A stretch of 53,146 nt of DNA from Clostridium sp. Its GTDB lineage: Bacteria; Bacteroidota; Bacteroidia; Bacteroidales; Bacteroidaceae. A model generated the notes under the pieces. That model saw nothing but the letters and a program-made list of their open reading frames with translations, did no database searches and was not told the DNA's origin. The DNA is taken from NCBI GenBank assembly GCA_023663705.1, contig JAMPGY010000017.1:1-53146 (forward strand), given 5' to 3'. How positions within the stretch are numbered: position 1 is the stretch's first letter; each line of letters begins with the position of its first letter. This document shows positions 16,874-25,195 of this stretch, in pieces. The position numbers and the translations under genes are program-made.

Positions 16874-18571
16874 ATGCGTAACAATCTTTATTTGTCACTG
16901 TCTGTGGTGTCGGCTATGGCTCTCACCTCCTGCAACAAGTTGGGTAACTTGTCTGCTGACAATTTCACGGTAACCCCGACTCCGCTGGAGGCCATCGCAG
17001 GTCAGGTTCCCGCAACCATCAATGGTAAATTCCCCGAGAAGTATTTGAAGAAAAAGGCTGTTGTGACAGTTACTCCCGTGCTGAAGTACGAGGGTGGCGA
17101 GGCTAAGGGGCAGAGCGCCAGCTTCCAGGGTGAGAAAGTGGAAGGCAACAACCAGACCATCTCTTACAAAGTGGGTGGAAACTATACGATGAAGTCTATC
17201 TTCGACTTCGTTCCCGCCATGCAGCAGAGCGACCTCTACCTGCAGTTCGATGCCAAGGTAGGTTCAAAGACCGTGACGGTGCCCGAGGTTAAGATCGGTT
17301 ACGGTGTGGTGGCCACTTCCGAGTTGCTGAAGAACACGTTGGCCACAACCAATCCGGCCACGGCTCCCGATGCTTTCCAGCGTGTCATCAAGCAGCGCCA
17401 GGAAGCCAATATCAAGTTCCTCATCCAGCAGGCTAACCTGCGCAACAGCGAGTTGAAGTCTACTTCCGTACAGGACTTCATCAAGATGCTGAAGGAAATC
17501 AAGGCCGACCAGGAAGGCAAGGCGCTCAACAACATCGAAGTATCTGCCTACGCATCTCCCGACGGTGCTTTCGACCTGAACAAGAATCTGGCCGAGAAGC
17601 GTCAGAACGTATCCGAGAAGTATTTGCAGAAGGAATTGAAGGCAGCCAAGATGGATGCCGATGTACAGACCAGCTACACCGCTGAGGACTGGGAAGGTTT
17701 CCAGGAACTGGTATCTCAGAGCAACATCCAGGACAAGGAAGTTATCCTCCGCGTGTTGTCTATGTATAAGGAACCGGAAGAACGTGAACAGCAGATCCGC
17801 AACATCTCCACCGTGTTCAAGGAACTGGCCGACCAGGTATTGCCCGAATTGCGTCGTGCTCGTCTGGCCATCAACTACGAGCTCATCGGCCGCAGCGACG
17901 ATCAGATTATCGAGCAGTTCAAGAACGATGCCAGCCAGCTTAGCGTAGAGGAATTGCTCTACGGTGCAGGCACATTGATGGAGACTCCCGCCGACAAGCA
18001 GGCTTGGTATCAGAAGGCCACCCAGTTCTACGGCAACGACTACCGCGCTTTCAACAACTTGGCTCAGCTCGCTTACCGCAGCGGTGACCTCGCTTCAGCC
18101 GAGAGCTACCTCAACAAGGCTAAGTCTCTGAAGGCCGATGCCAGCGAAGTAAATACCAACCTCGCCCTCATCGCTCTCTGCAAGGGTGACGTGAGCGCTG
18201 CCGAGACTTTCTTGGCCAAGGGTTCGGGTGCCGACACCTTCCAGGAGGTTATGGGCTGCCTGAACATCGCCAAGGGTAACTACGCACAGGCTGCCGGCAA
18301 TCTGGCTGCCAGCGCCACCAACAGCACGGCTTTGGCTCAGGTGCTTAACAAGGACTATGCTTCGGCCAAGGCTACGCTCGACAAGGTGGCTAACCCCGAT
18401 GCTTATACTTCTTACCTGAAGGCTGTTGCTGCTGCACGCACTAACGATGCTGCCGGTGTGACCGCCAACCTCACTCAGGCCATCAAGCTCGATCCGTCTT
18501 TGGCACAGCGCGCATTGGCCGACCTCGAGTTCATCAACTATGCAACAACGGTAAAGGGTCTGGTGAAGTAA
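16874..18571 (+). CDS. OmpA-like/TPR outer-membrane lipoprotein
   Basis: A 565-residue lipoprotein: the signal sequence ends MALTSC, so the mature protein starts at that cysteine. An N-terminal beta-rich domain covers about residues 25-160. It is followed by an OmpA-like segment (IEVSAYASPDGAFDLNKNLAEKR, about 220-260), which in this family binds peptidoglycan or a related ligand. Three or so TPR-like helical repeats follow (about 375-480, for example DYRAFNNLAQLAYRSGDLAS), then an alanine-rich helical tail. Codon use is markedly restricted (mostly GCC, AAC, AAG, CTG), suggesting very high expression. It probably links the outer membrane to the wall as an abundant structural protein. The exact role is unknown. 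It is followed by a strong terminator, so it is a single-gene unit. Confidence 0.85.
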   Translation: MRNNLYLSLSVVSAMALTSCNKLGNLSADNFTVTPTPLEAIAGQVPATINGKFPEKYLKKKAVVTVTPVLKYEGGEAKGQSASFQGEKVEGNNQTISYKVGGNYTMKSIFDFVPAMQQSDLYLQFDAKVGSKTVTVPEVKIGYGVVATSELLKNTLATTNPATAPDAFQRVIKQRQEANIKFLIQQANLRNSELKSTSVQDFIKMLKEIKADQEGKALNNIEVSAYASPDGAFDLNKNLAEKRQNVSEKYLQKELKAAKMDADVQTSYTAEDWEGFQELVSQSNIQDKEVILRVLSMYKEPEEREQQIRNISTVFKELADQVLPELRRARLAINYELIGRSDDQIIEQFKNDASQLSVEELLYGAGTLMETPADKQAWYQKATQFYGNDYRAFNNLAQLAYRSGDLASAESYLNKAKSLKADASEVNTNLALIALCKGDVSAAETFLAKGSGADTFQEVMGCLNIAKGNYAQAAGNLAASATNSTALAQVLNKDYASAKATLDKVANPDAYTSYLKAVAAARTNDAAGVTANLTQAIKLDPSLAQRALADLEFINYATTVKGLVK

Positions 18572-18654
18572 GCTGAACAAGAACCGTACACGACAGACCG
18601 CAGCGGACGATTCCCGGTGACCGCACCGGTATCCGCACGGCACGAATCGTACAT

Positions 18655-18708
18655 GATGACCACAGGGATGGCTGAACAAGTCCGTCTGTCTGTGGTCATC
18701 TTTTTTTA
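18655..18708 (+). terminator. Rho-independent terminator after the OmpA/TPR lipoprotein
   Basis: GATGACCACAG at 18655-18665 pairs perfectly with CTGTGGTCATC at 18690-18700, an 11-base stem followed by seven T. A smaller hairpin (CCGGTG/CACCGG at 18614-18629) lies just upstream. Confidence 0.9.
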
Positions 18709-18754
18709 TACAGTGTGGAGACCGTTCCATGCTGTCACCCCAAAAGAATCTTTC

Positions 18755-19774
18755 ATGAAGCGTATAGTCTTTTACATCCTCTGTCTGTCCGTCCTGTTCG
18801 CTTGTGGAGGCACAGAGGGAAAATTCCGTCTGCAAGGCCGGTTCGACCACCTGCAGCAAGGTGAGTTCTACATCTATTCGCCCGACGGTGTGTTGCCCCG
18901 CATAGACACTATCCGTGTGGAACGGGGCAGTTTCGACTACACCACCGACCTGAGTGGCGAGGCCGTCTTCTATCTGCTCTATCCCAATTTCTCCGAGCAT
19001 GTCATCTTTGCCCGTGGTGGGGATGTGGTCACGGTGAAGGGCGATGCCAATAACTTGAAGGAGACACGTATCGAAGGCAATGAGGAGAACGAGATGCTCA
19101 CCGAATTCCGTTTGGCCAACAACGGCAAGGCAGAGGCGGAAGTGCGTGGGGCTGCCGGTGATTTCATTGCCCGTCATCCTGCGTCATCCGTCAGTACCTA
19201 TCTGTTCAAACGGCATTTTCTGGAGCAGGCTAAGGCCGACCGGAAGGCGCTTGCCCGCTATTACGAGTTGCTCTGCCAGGCGCAGCCCGACAACATCCGG
19301 CTCACGCTGTGGCGCCCCGAGGTGACGGGCAGCAAACCGTTGGAGGTGGGCGACAAACTGCCTGATTTCGAGTTGCCGATGCAGGACGGAGACACCATCC
19401 GTCCCGCCGACTATCGGGGCAAATACCTGCTGATTACCTTTTGGGCCGGGTGGGATGCCGCCTCGTCCTCGTTGGTGTTCACCACAGGCTATCAATTGAA
19501 GCATTGCGGCGGTCGGTTGGCTGCCATCACCTATTCGCTCGACACCGACAGCGCCACGCGGGCCATGGTGGAGCGTCGCGACACCGTGTCGTGGCCTTCC
19601 TATTGCGACTACCGCGTGTGGAACTCCCCCTTGGTGCAGACTCTCCGTGTGGAAGATGTGCCCTATATGATTCTCTCCGACACCACGCGCACCATCGTGG
19701 CTTGTGGCACAAACTACGACAAGGATATCATGCCGGTGTTGAAAACTCTGCACAGCGATAAAGAACGTAACTAA
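18755..19774 (+). CDS. Thioredoxin-fold lipoprotein lacking the CXXC motif (TlpA/DUF4369-like)
   Basis: A 339-residue protein that I start at 18755 (MKRIVFYILCLSVLFACGG), which gives a lipoprotein signal. The open frame extends 46 codons further back, through the preceding terminator, so that part is not coding. The N-terminal half (about residues 25-125, FRLQGRFDHLQQGEFYIYSP) resembles the DUF4369 domain found before TlpA-like thioredoxins. The C-terminal half starts GDKLPDFELPMQDGD and has the AhpC/TlpA strand LLITFWAGWDAASSS. Where redox-active members have WCxxC this protein has GWDAAS, so thiol-disulfide exchange at that site is not possible. Its function is therefore unclear, perhaps substrate binding. 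It lies 15 bases before yifB, so the two are probably co-transcribed. Confidence 0.8.
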   Translation: MKRIVFYILCLSVLFACGGTEGKFRLQGRFDHLQQGEFYIYSPDGVLPRIDTIRVERGSFDYTTDLSGEAVFYLLYPNFSEHVIFARGGDVVTVKGDANNLKETRIEGNEENEMLTEFRLANNGKAEAEVRGAAGDFIARHPASSVSTYLFKRHFLEQAKADRKALARYYELLCQAQPDNIRLTLWRPEVTGSKPLEVGDKLPDFELPMQDGDTIRPADYRGKYLLITFWAGWDAASSSLVFTTGYQLKHCGGRLAAITYSLDTDSATRAMVERRDTVSWPSYCDYRVWNSPLVQTLRVEDVPYMILSDTTRTIVACGTNYDKDIMPVLKTLHSDKERN

Positions 19775-19789
19775 AAGAACAAGAGAAGA

Positions 19790-21328
19790 ATGTTGGTAAA
19801 GGTAATCGGGGCGGCTGTCAACGGGCTGGAAGCCATCCCTGTGACAATCGAGGTGAATGCCTCCCGCGGCATACGCTTTTTTCTGGTGGGACTGCCTGAC
19901 AATGCCGTCAAGGAGAGCCACGAGCGCATCGTGGCCGCCATCGAGAACAGCGGACTGAAGTTTCCTTCCCGCCAACTGGTGGTCAATATGGCGCCGGCCG
20001 ATCTGCGCAAGGAGGGGGCCGACTACGATTTGCCGCTGGCCATCGGAGTGCTGGCCTCTGCCGAGGCTGTCCGTTCCGAACGCCTGTCCCGCTTTATGCT
20101 GATGGGCGAATTGGGGCTGGACGGTAGCGTGCAGCCCGTCAAGGGTGCCCTGCTCATGGCCATCAAGGCGCGCGAACTTGGTTTTGAGGGACTTATCGTG
20201 CCGGAGCAGAATGTGCGCGAGGCATCGGTGGTCAACCAGCTCAACGTGTATGGCGTCACCCATCTGCGTCAGGTGGTGGACTTTTTCAACGGCACGGCCG
20301 ATTTGCAGCCTGTGCAGACCGATACGCGGGCGGAGTTCTATGCCCGCCAGACGGAGTTCGATTTCGACTTTGCCGATGTGAAGGGTCAGGAACAGGTGAA
20401 GCGTGCCCTCGAGGTGGCTGCCGCCGGCGGTCACAACCTGATTATGATTGGTCCGCCGGGCAGCGGAAAGAGCATGATGGCCAAGCGCCTGCCGTCCATC
20501 CTGCCTCCGTTGTCGCTGTCCGAGAGTCTGGAGACCACACAGATTTATTCCGTGGCGGGCAAACTGGGCAAGGACAGCACGCTCATCTCCGTCCGCCCGT
20601 TCCGTTCGCCCCATCACACCATCTCGCAGGTGGCGTTGGTGGGCGGAGGCACATCGCCGCAGCCCGGCGAGGTCAGTCTGGCTCACAACGGAGTGCTCTT
20701 CTGCGACGAACTGCCCGAGTTCAGCCGTTCGGTGCTCGAGGTGCTGCGCCAGCCGCTCGAGGATCGCACCATCAACATCTCGCGGGCCAAATACAGTGTC
20801 AGCTATCCTTGTTCGTTTATGTTTGTGGCTTCCATGAATCCCTGTCCTTGCGGTTACTACAACCATCCCACCAAGGCCTGTGTCTGCTCGCCCGGACAGA
20901 TCCACCGTTATCTCCACAAGATATCGGGACCTTTGATGGATCGCATCGACCTGCAGATAGAAATCACGCCTCTCTCCTTTGCCGACCTCACGCAGGCCGC
21001 TCCGGGCGAGAGCAGTGCCGTCATTCGCGAGCGTGTGGTGCGTGCGCGTCGCATTCAGGAGCAACGCTATGCCGACAGTCCCGGCGTCCATTGCAATGCA
21101 CAGATGAACAGCAAGCTGCTGTCTCTCCATGCTGTGCTCGAACCGGAAAGCTTGGAGATGCTCCGTGCGGCCATGACCCGTCTGCAGCTTTCGGCTCGTG
21201 CCTACGACCGTATCCTGCGCGTGGCCCGCACCATTGCCGACCTGGAGGCATCGCCCCGCATCGCCACCCGCCACCTGGCCGAGGCCATCGGTTACCGCAA
21301 CCTCGATCGCGGCAACTGGGGAGAGTAG
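19790..21328 (+). CDS. YifB/ComM-family Mg-chelatase-like AAA ATPase
   Basis: A 512-residue protein of the YifB/ComM family. ComM of naturally transformable bacteria is a hexameric helicase that promotes branch migration during integration of incoming DNA; most homologues have no proven role. An N-terminal Lon-protease-like domain (about residues 1-170) precedes the AAA module. Visible motifs are Walker A GPPGSGKSMMAKRLPS, Walker B LFCDELPEF, sensor region MFVASMNPCPCGYY with its zinc-type cysteines (CPCGYYNHPTKACVCSPGQ), and the C-terminal helical domain ending YRNLDRGNWGE. It follows the thioredoxin-fold lipoprotein by 15 bases. A long antisense frame lies opposite but is a shadow. Confidence 0.92.
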   Translation: MLVKVIGAAVNGLEAIPVTIEVNASRGIRFFLVGLPDNAVKESHERIVAAIENSGLKFPSRQLVVNMAPADLRKEGADYDLPLAIGVLASAEAVRSERLSRFMLMGELGLDGSVQPVKGALLMAIKARELGFEGLIVPEQNVREASVVNQLNVYGVTHLRQVVDFFNGTADLQPVQTDTRAEFYARQTEFDFDFADVKGQEQVKRALEVAAAGGHNLIMIGPPGSGKSMMAKRLPSILPPLSLSESLETTQIYSVAGKLGKDSTLISVRPFRSPHHTISQVALVGGGTSPQPGEVSLAHNGVLFCDELPEFSRSVLEVLRQPLEDRTINISRAKYSVSYPCSFMFVASMNPCPCGYYNHPTKACVCSPGQIHRYLHKISGPLMDRIDLQIEITPLSFADLTQAAPGESSAVIRERVVRARRIQEQRYADSPGVHCNAQMNSKLLSLHAVLEPESLEMLRAAMTRLQLSARAYDRILRVARTIADLEASPRIATRHLAEAIGYRNLDRGNWGE

Positions 21329-21480
21329 AGTGTCCGTGTGCCTCCTGATTTCGGTTGACTTCCAGATTATAGCCCTGTTCTTTGCGGACACTTTGAAAAA
21401 CGTATCTGCTGCATGGCTGCTGATATCATTACATACTCGGGTGGAGTGAGGCACTACAATAAAGTTTGTCGGAAAAATGC

Positions 21481-21840
21481 TTCAATGGTTCATACTTGTT
21501 GTGAATGAATGACAAATGGTTCACTTTTGGGTTCACTTATCCTTCACTTTTGCTTCATTTTTCCGTGAGGTCGGCCGGGCGATATATGTAAGATTGCCTT
21601 ACACAGGATGAGGCGCTAAAGCATGCCCGTCCTGTTTGAGAGTGATTCCATCCCTCCCTGCCTGTGTGAAAGTCCCTACTGCAGGATTTCTGATGTTGTC
21701 ATACGAACAAGTGGGATAAACACCACAATAACTCCCGTCCTGATGCGTGTTGGACGGGCGGTGGTGAAGGATGAATGACGGAAAAGTGAAGGATAAGTGA
21801 ACCTTTTCTCGCTGAAATACAGCGAGTATGAACCATTGAA
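21481..21840. repeat. Long imperfect inverted repeat with internal hairpins
   Basis: Two exact blocks occur in inverted orientation. TTCAATGGTTCATACT at 21481-21496 pairs with 21825-21840 (16 of 16), and a 22-base block at 21530-21551 pairs exactly with 21782-21803. The unpaired segments between blocks differ in length (33 and 21 bases), and the right one contains its own hairpin CTCGCTG/CAGCGAG (21808-21826). The roughly 200-base interior has two further stems: ACACAGG/CCTGTGT (21601-21607, 21661-21667) and CCCGTCC/GGACGGG (21734-21740, 21752-21758). This looks like a MITE-sized element or a folded RNA. Confidence 0.8.
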
Positions 21841-21903
21841 GGATATTTCGCTCCGCACACAATTGTAGGAAGGTCAGCCCCGCCTTTCCCGCCTGCCGCC
21901 GCA

Positions 21904-22035
21904 CGCATACGTAAGGGTCTGCTCCATGCGTACGTAACCTCACTATATACGTGTACGTAGTGTCACTATATACGCATGCGGCAGCACCTTATATATGCGT
22001 AACGCAGATGCTTCAATACGCGTAACGCGGCACCT
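21904..22035. repeat. Degenerate short tandem array with TACGTA-type palindromes
   Basis: About six units of 21-25 bases each begin with CG followed by a purine/pyrimidine alternation (CGCATACGTA, CGTACGTA, CGTGTACGTA, CGCATGCG, CGTAACGC, CGTAACGC). Several share CACTATATACG or GGCACC-like tails. The copies have diverged by several substitutions and small indels, so this is an eroded array rather than a fresh microsatellite. No spacer-repeat regularity of the CRISPR kind is present. Confidence 0.6.
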
Positions 22036-22120
22036 TCCGCAGACGCTCCCACCGGGATGTCCCGTAGGTCTGTCCAACGACAAGCCATAGGCCTGTCCCA
22101 TGTGAAGCCGCGGGTAAGGC

Positions 22121-22200
22121 CAATGTTGAGCCGCTTGCCTGTGGCTTACCCCAACCGCTTGCCTGTGGCTCAACATCCCATAGGCAAGCGGGATGTTGAA
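22121..22200. repeat. 16-base direct repeat and two mutually exclusive hairpins
   Basis: CCGCTTGCCTGTGGCT occurs at 22131-22146 and again at 22155-22170, period 24. The second copy can pair with CCATAGGCAAGCGG at 22178-22191 (13 of 14). Alternatively CAACATCCC (22171-22179) pairs perfectly with GGGATGTTG (22190-22198). The two stems share bases and cannot form together, as in attenuators. The known downstream -7 element lies 79 bases later, so these would be transcribed only from some upstream promoter. Confidence 0.65.
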
Positions 22201-22276
22201 CCGTTAGTTGTTCCTGAGAGAGTGTGATGAAGAAAAATTAAAGCACCTTTGCACACCTGTTTTTGAAAAAGTTGTT

Positions 22277-22285
22277 TAACTTTGC
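22277..22285 (+). promoter_or_regulatory. -7 promoter element for the MG2-type protein gene
   Basis: TAACTTTGC matches TAnnTTTGC and lies 61 bases before the ATG at 22347. TTTG at 22262-22265 is nearer than the usual -33 spacing, so the -33 assignment is open. Confidence 0.6.
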
Positions 22286-22346
22286 GTCTGTCAGTGTGTT
22301 TGCATTAGTCTTTCCTCCGACCCTCTGAATCTAATAACCGTTTGGT

Positions 22347-25091
22347 ATGTTTCGTGCATTTAAATATCCGCTTCTTGCTTTGTTGGTCAGCTTGCTGTGC
22401 CAATCGCTTCTTTGCATGGCCCATCCGGTGGATTCGGTGGATGCGCTGGCGCGTCTGAAGGGGTATGCCCGCAATGTGTACAGTTTCAACAATGTGCTTC
22501 CCCAGGAGAAGGTGTATCTTCACTTCGACAACACGAGCTACTTCCGTGGCGAGACCATCTGGTTCAAGGCCTATGTCATCCGCACGGACTCTTCGTGCTA
22601 CACGAACCTGAGCCGCGTGCTCTACGTGGAACTTGTGGCTCCCACGGGTGATGTGCTACTGTCGCGCAAACTGAAGATAGAGAACGGACAGGCGCGTGGG
22701 GAATTTTCTCTTGATGGATTGGCTGTTGCTGATGGATGGTATGAGATTCGTGCCTACACGCGCTATATGACGAACTGGGGTAACGCGGGTATTTTCTCCC
22801 GCATGTTTCCGATTATGAGGAAGCTGAATCTGGAGGACAGGAGGCTCTGGAGGGGATTCGGGAAGGAATTTGTGGACAAGCCCTATGCGGATAAATTTAA
22901 AGAGCTCTATGATTTGGGATTTCTTACTCACCTTCAGGATTTCATCCGCACGGAGGAGGAGTATCAGGCGGCGGTGGCTGCGAAGAAGAACCGTTCGGAG
23001 AGGAAGAAGGCATCCGGCGATATTCTTTCGGCCGGCTTCTATCTGGAGGGCGGCCGCCTGGTGGCGGGGCTACCCAGCCGCGTGGCTTTCTCGCTTACGG
23101 TTCGTGAGGACACGGAGAAGGTGGGCCGGACAGGGGTGCTGCTGTCTGCCGCGGGCGACACGTTGGGCGTGGTGACGACCGACGATGAGGGGCGCGGCGT
23201 GTTCGTGTATTCTCCCGACCGTCCGGCCGTGCGTCTGGCATTTGCGGACTCGGACGGCCGGGTGCAGGATTTCCCGTTGCCCGAGGCGTCGGAGAGCGGT
23301 TGCGTGGGGCTTGTGGAGGCCGTGACGGACAGCACGGCCGTGCATGTGTCGCTGCGCTGTACGGCGGATATGGAGGGGCGTCTGCTGGGGTGGATGATCC
23401 AGCACGAGGGTCGTGTGCTTCGCTTCGACACGCTCCGGCTGTCGTCCTCGTCGGAGACAACCCGCGTCATTCCCCGTCGTGACCTTCCGGCGGGCGTGAA
23501 CCAGTTCACGCTGTTCGACCGCGAGGGGCGTATCCTGTCCGACCGTCTGTTCTTTATCCACCCCTTGGCCGGCACCGACACGGAGCGCATCCTGGTCAGC
23601 GCCCCGGACACCATCCGCCCCTACGGGCGCATGGACTTCCGCTTCCGTGCGGCTCCGGGGCGCACGTTCTCCTTCTCGGTGACTGACGCCGATCTCCGTG
23701 TGGCCGATGCCGGCCGTGGCGATGTGGCCACGTGGCTGCTGCTGTCGTCGGATGTGAAGGGCTTCATCCGCCGTCCGGATCGCTATCTGGAGTCGGACGA
23801 CCGCGAGCACCGCGCTGCGGCGGACCGCCTGCTGATGGTTCAGGGCTGGCGCCGCTACGACTGGCAGACGATGGCCGGAGGGAAGACGTTCGTCAAGCGC
23901 CAGCCGCTGGAGGACGGGCTGTATATCGACGGGCAAATCCGTATGTTGCGCGGTGATGAGGAGCCTGGACGGGTGGGGTTGGATTTACTGCTGATGCATC
24001 CCCGGAAGAAACGTTTGTGGATAGGGGGTGAGGCGCTGACGCAGCCCGACGGCTGGTTCGCCTTTCGGGTGGAGAAGGAACTGGAAGGTCGTTGGGGATT
24101 GGTGATTCATACGAAGGAGACGTTCAAGGATAAGGCTGAGCAGGCCAAGAACTACCGTGTGCTGCTCAACCGCCAGTTCTCTCCGGCCGTGCGTGTGTTG
24201 CCGTGGGAGGAGAAACGTCTGCTTGTGGCGGACGCGTTGCTGGTCCCACCCATTGAACCACTGTACGAACCGTTCGATACCATGCTGTTCACCGTAGATA
24301 AGAAACAACATGTGTTGCGTGAAGTGGTGGTGAAAGAAAAGAAGAAGCGGAGATGGAGCGACTTCTCGCTGACGGAATACTCATTGAAAAAGGAAGCTAA
24401 ACTGGCCAATGCCTCTCTCATGTATTACGACTGTGCGCAAATTGCGGACGACTTGCTCGACAAAGGGGAGGACTTGCCATCCGCTACCGATTGGCTGTGC
24501 GAAAGACCCTATATAAAATATGCACGCGGTGTGGAGCAAAGAGGGTTGTCTGTCGTTGATGGGGCACCACCTCCTTCGGGCGGTTTCGCCATGAGGGTTT
24601 CAAACATAGGGGCGGCGCTGAATTGGCAGCGTTCAATGTATGTTTGTGTGCCGGAAGAACCGCTGGAGGTTTCCGGCTATGGTCTTTCGGTTTCCACCGG
24701 AAGCTATTATCAGAGGATGGACGGGACATACGTCCAAGGACGGGACGTATTTCAGCCGAAAACCGTATCGTTGAGCAAAACGGACAGACAGAACATAGGG
24801 AGTTCGATTTTCGTCACTATATTTCCGAGAGTCAGCATCCCCTTGAAGAAAACAGGCATCCGGCAGACCTACTTTCAGGGCTACAACCGCCCGTCCACGT
24901 TTCAGATGAACGATTACAGCCAGATGGAGCCGGTAGACGACCACCGCCGCACGCTCTACTGGAATCCGGACGTGACGACAGACGAAACGGGCGCGGCCAC
25001 CGTGACGGTATGGAACAGCACGTCCTGCCGCCGCTTCTACCTCTCGGCCGAAGGTATCACGCCGGAAGGCAAGCCGATGATGGCCTACTGA
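22347..25091 (+). CDS. Large secreted protein, alpha-2-macroglobulin MG2-like
   Basis: A 914-residue exported protein with signal peptide MFRAFKYPLLALLVSLLCQS. The segment YLHFDNTSYFRGETIWFKAY near residue 50 is typical of Bacteroidota proteins with macroglobulin MG2-like domains. The C-terminal YWNPDVTTDETGAATVTVWN also follows the macroglobulin-like pattern. Between them lie several beta-sandwich-like stretches (for example about residues 240-440) and a segment around 640-740 that may be plug- or carboxypeptidase-regulatory-like. No thioester motif (CGEQ) is seen, so it is not a protease trap of the classical kind. Its role is unknown. It precedes a TonB-dependent receptor gene by 104 bases. 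Base composition varies sharply along the gene. Confidence 0.7.
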   Translation: MFRAFKYPLLALLVSLLCQSLLCMAHPVDSVDALARLKGYARNVYSFNNVLPQEKVYLHFDNTSYFRGETIWFKAYVIRTDSSCYTNLSRVLYVELVAPTGDVLLSRKLKIENGQARGEFSLDGLAVADGWYEIRAYTRYMTNWGNAGIFSRMFPIMRKLNLEDRRLWRGFGKEFVDKPYADKFKELYDLGFLTHLQDFIRTEEEYQAAVAAKKNRSERKKASGDILSAGFYLEGGRLVAGLPSRVAFSLTVREDTEKVGRTGVLLSAAGDTLGVVTTDDEGRGVFVYSPDRPAVRLAFADSDGRVQDFPLPEASESGCVGLVEAVTDSTAVHVSLRCTADMEGRLLGWMIQHEGRVLRFDTLRLSSSSETTRVIPRRDLPAGVNQFTLFDREGRILSDRLFFIHPLAGTDTERILVSAPDTIRPYGRMDFRFRAAPGRTFSFSVTDADLRVADAGRGDVATWLLLSSDVKGFIRRPDRYLESDDREHRAAADRLLMVQGWRRYDWQTMAGGKTFVKRQPLEDGLYIDGQIRMLRGDEEPGRVGLDLLLMHPRKKRLWIGGEALTQPDGWFAFRVEKELEGRWGLVIHTKETFKDKAEQAKNYRVLLNRQFSPAVRVLPWEEKRLLVADALLVPPIEPLYEPFDTMLFTVDKKQHVLREVVVKEKKKRRWSDFSLTEYSLKKEAKLANASLMYYDCAQIADDLLDKGEDLPSATDWLCERPYIKYARGVEQRGLSVVDGAPPPSGGFAMRVSNIGAALNWQRSMYVCVPEEPLEVSGYGLSVSTGSYYQRMDGTYVQGRDVFQPKTVSLSKTDRQNIGSSIFVTIFPRVSIPLKKTGIRQTYFQGYNRPSTFQMNDYSQMEPVDDHRRTLYWNPDVTTDETGAATVTVWNSTSCRRFYLSAEGITPEGKPMMAY

Positions 25092-25159
25092 CACCGCTGT
25101 TGTTCCCTGCCCAAAGCGGAAAAAACCGGACGGTTGTAGGCCTCGATGCGGAAAATGCG

Positions 25160-25168
25160 TAACTTTGC
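25160..25168 (+). promoter_or_regulatory. -7 promoter element for the TonB-dependent receptor
   Basis: TAACTTTGC matches TAnnTTTGC and lies 27 bases before the ATG at 25196. TTG at 25134-25136 is a possible but widely spaced -33 element. Confidence 0.6.
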
Positions 25169-25195
25169 AGACAAAACCGGTGAATTACAGTCTGC

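Larger units (their letters stand above)
21329..22346. other. 1 kb region without a convincing gene, rich in dyads and repeats
   Basis: No frame here has a plausible start, composition or family resemblance; the longest is 114 codons on the minus strand and reads as low-quality sequence. The region holds, in order, a large imperfect inverted repeat (21481-21840), a degenerate tandem array rich in TACGTA-like palindromes (21904-22035), and a pair of overlapping hairpins with a 16-base direct repeat (22121-22200). The promoter of the next gene follows. It may be a decayed mobile element, an unannotated structured RNA, or both. Confidence 0.7.

Noticed and set aside
19184-21454. A 756-codon open frame on the minus strand opposite yifB
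   Set aside because: The forward strand has clear YifB motifs throughout. The antisense frame has no recognisable domain, and its residue use (many His, Arg, Gln, Gly) is that of a mirrored GC-rich gene.
21904-22035. Possible CRISPR array
   Set aside because: Units are too short and too diverged, there are no unique spacers of constant length, and no cas genes occur in the window.
21599-22176. Two minus-strand frames (114 and 77 codons) in the gene-free kilobase
   Set aside because: They run through inverted and tandem repeats, lack a convincing ribosome-binding site and look like chance frames.
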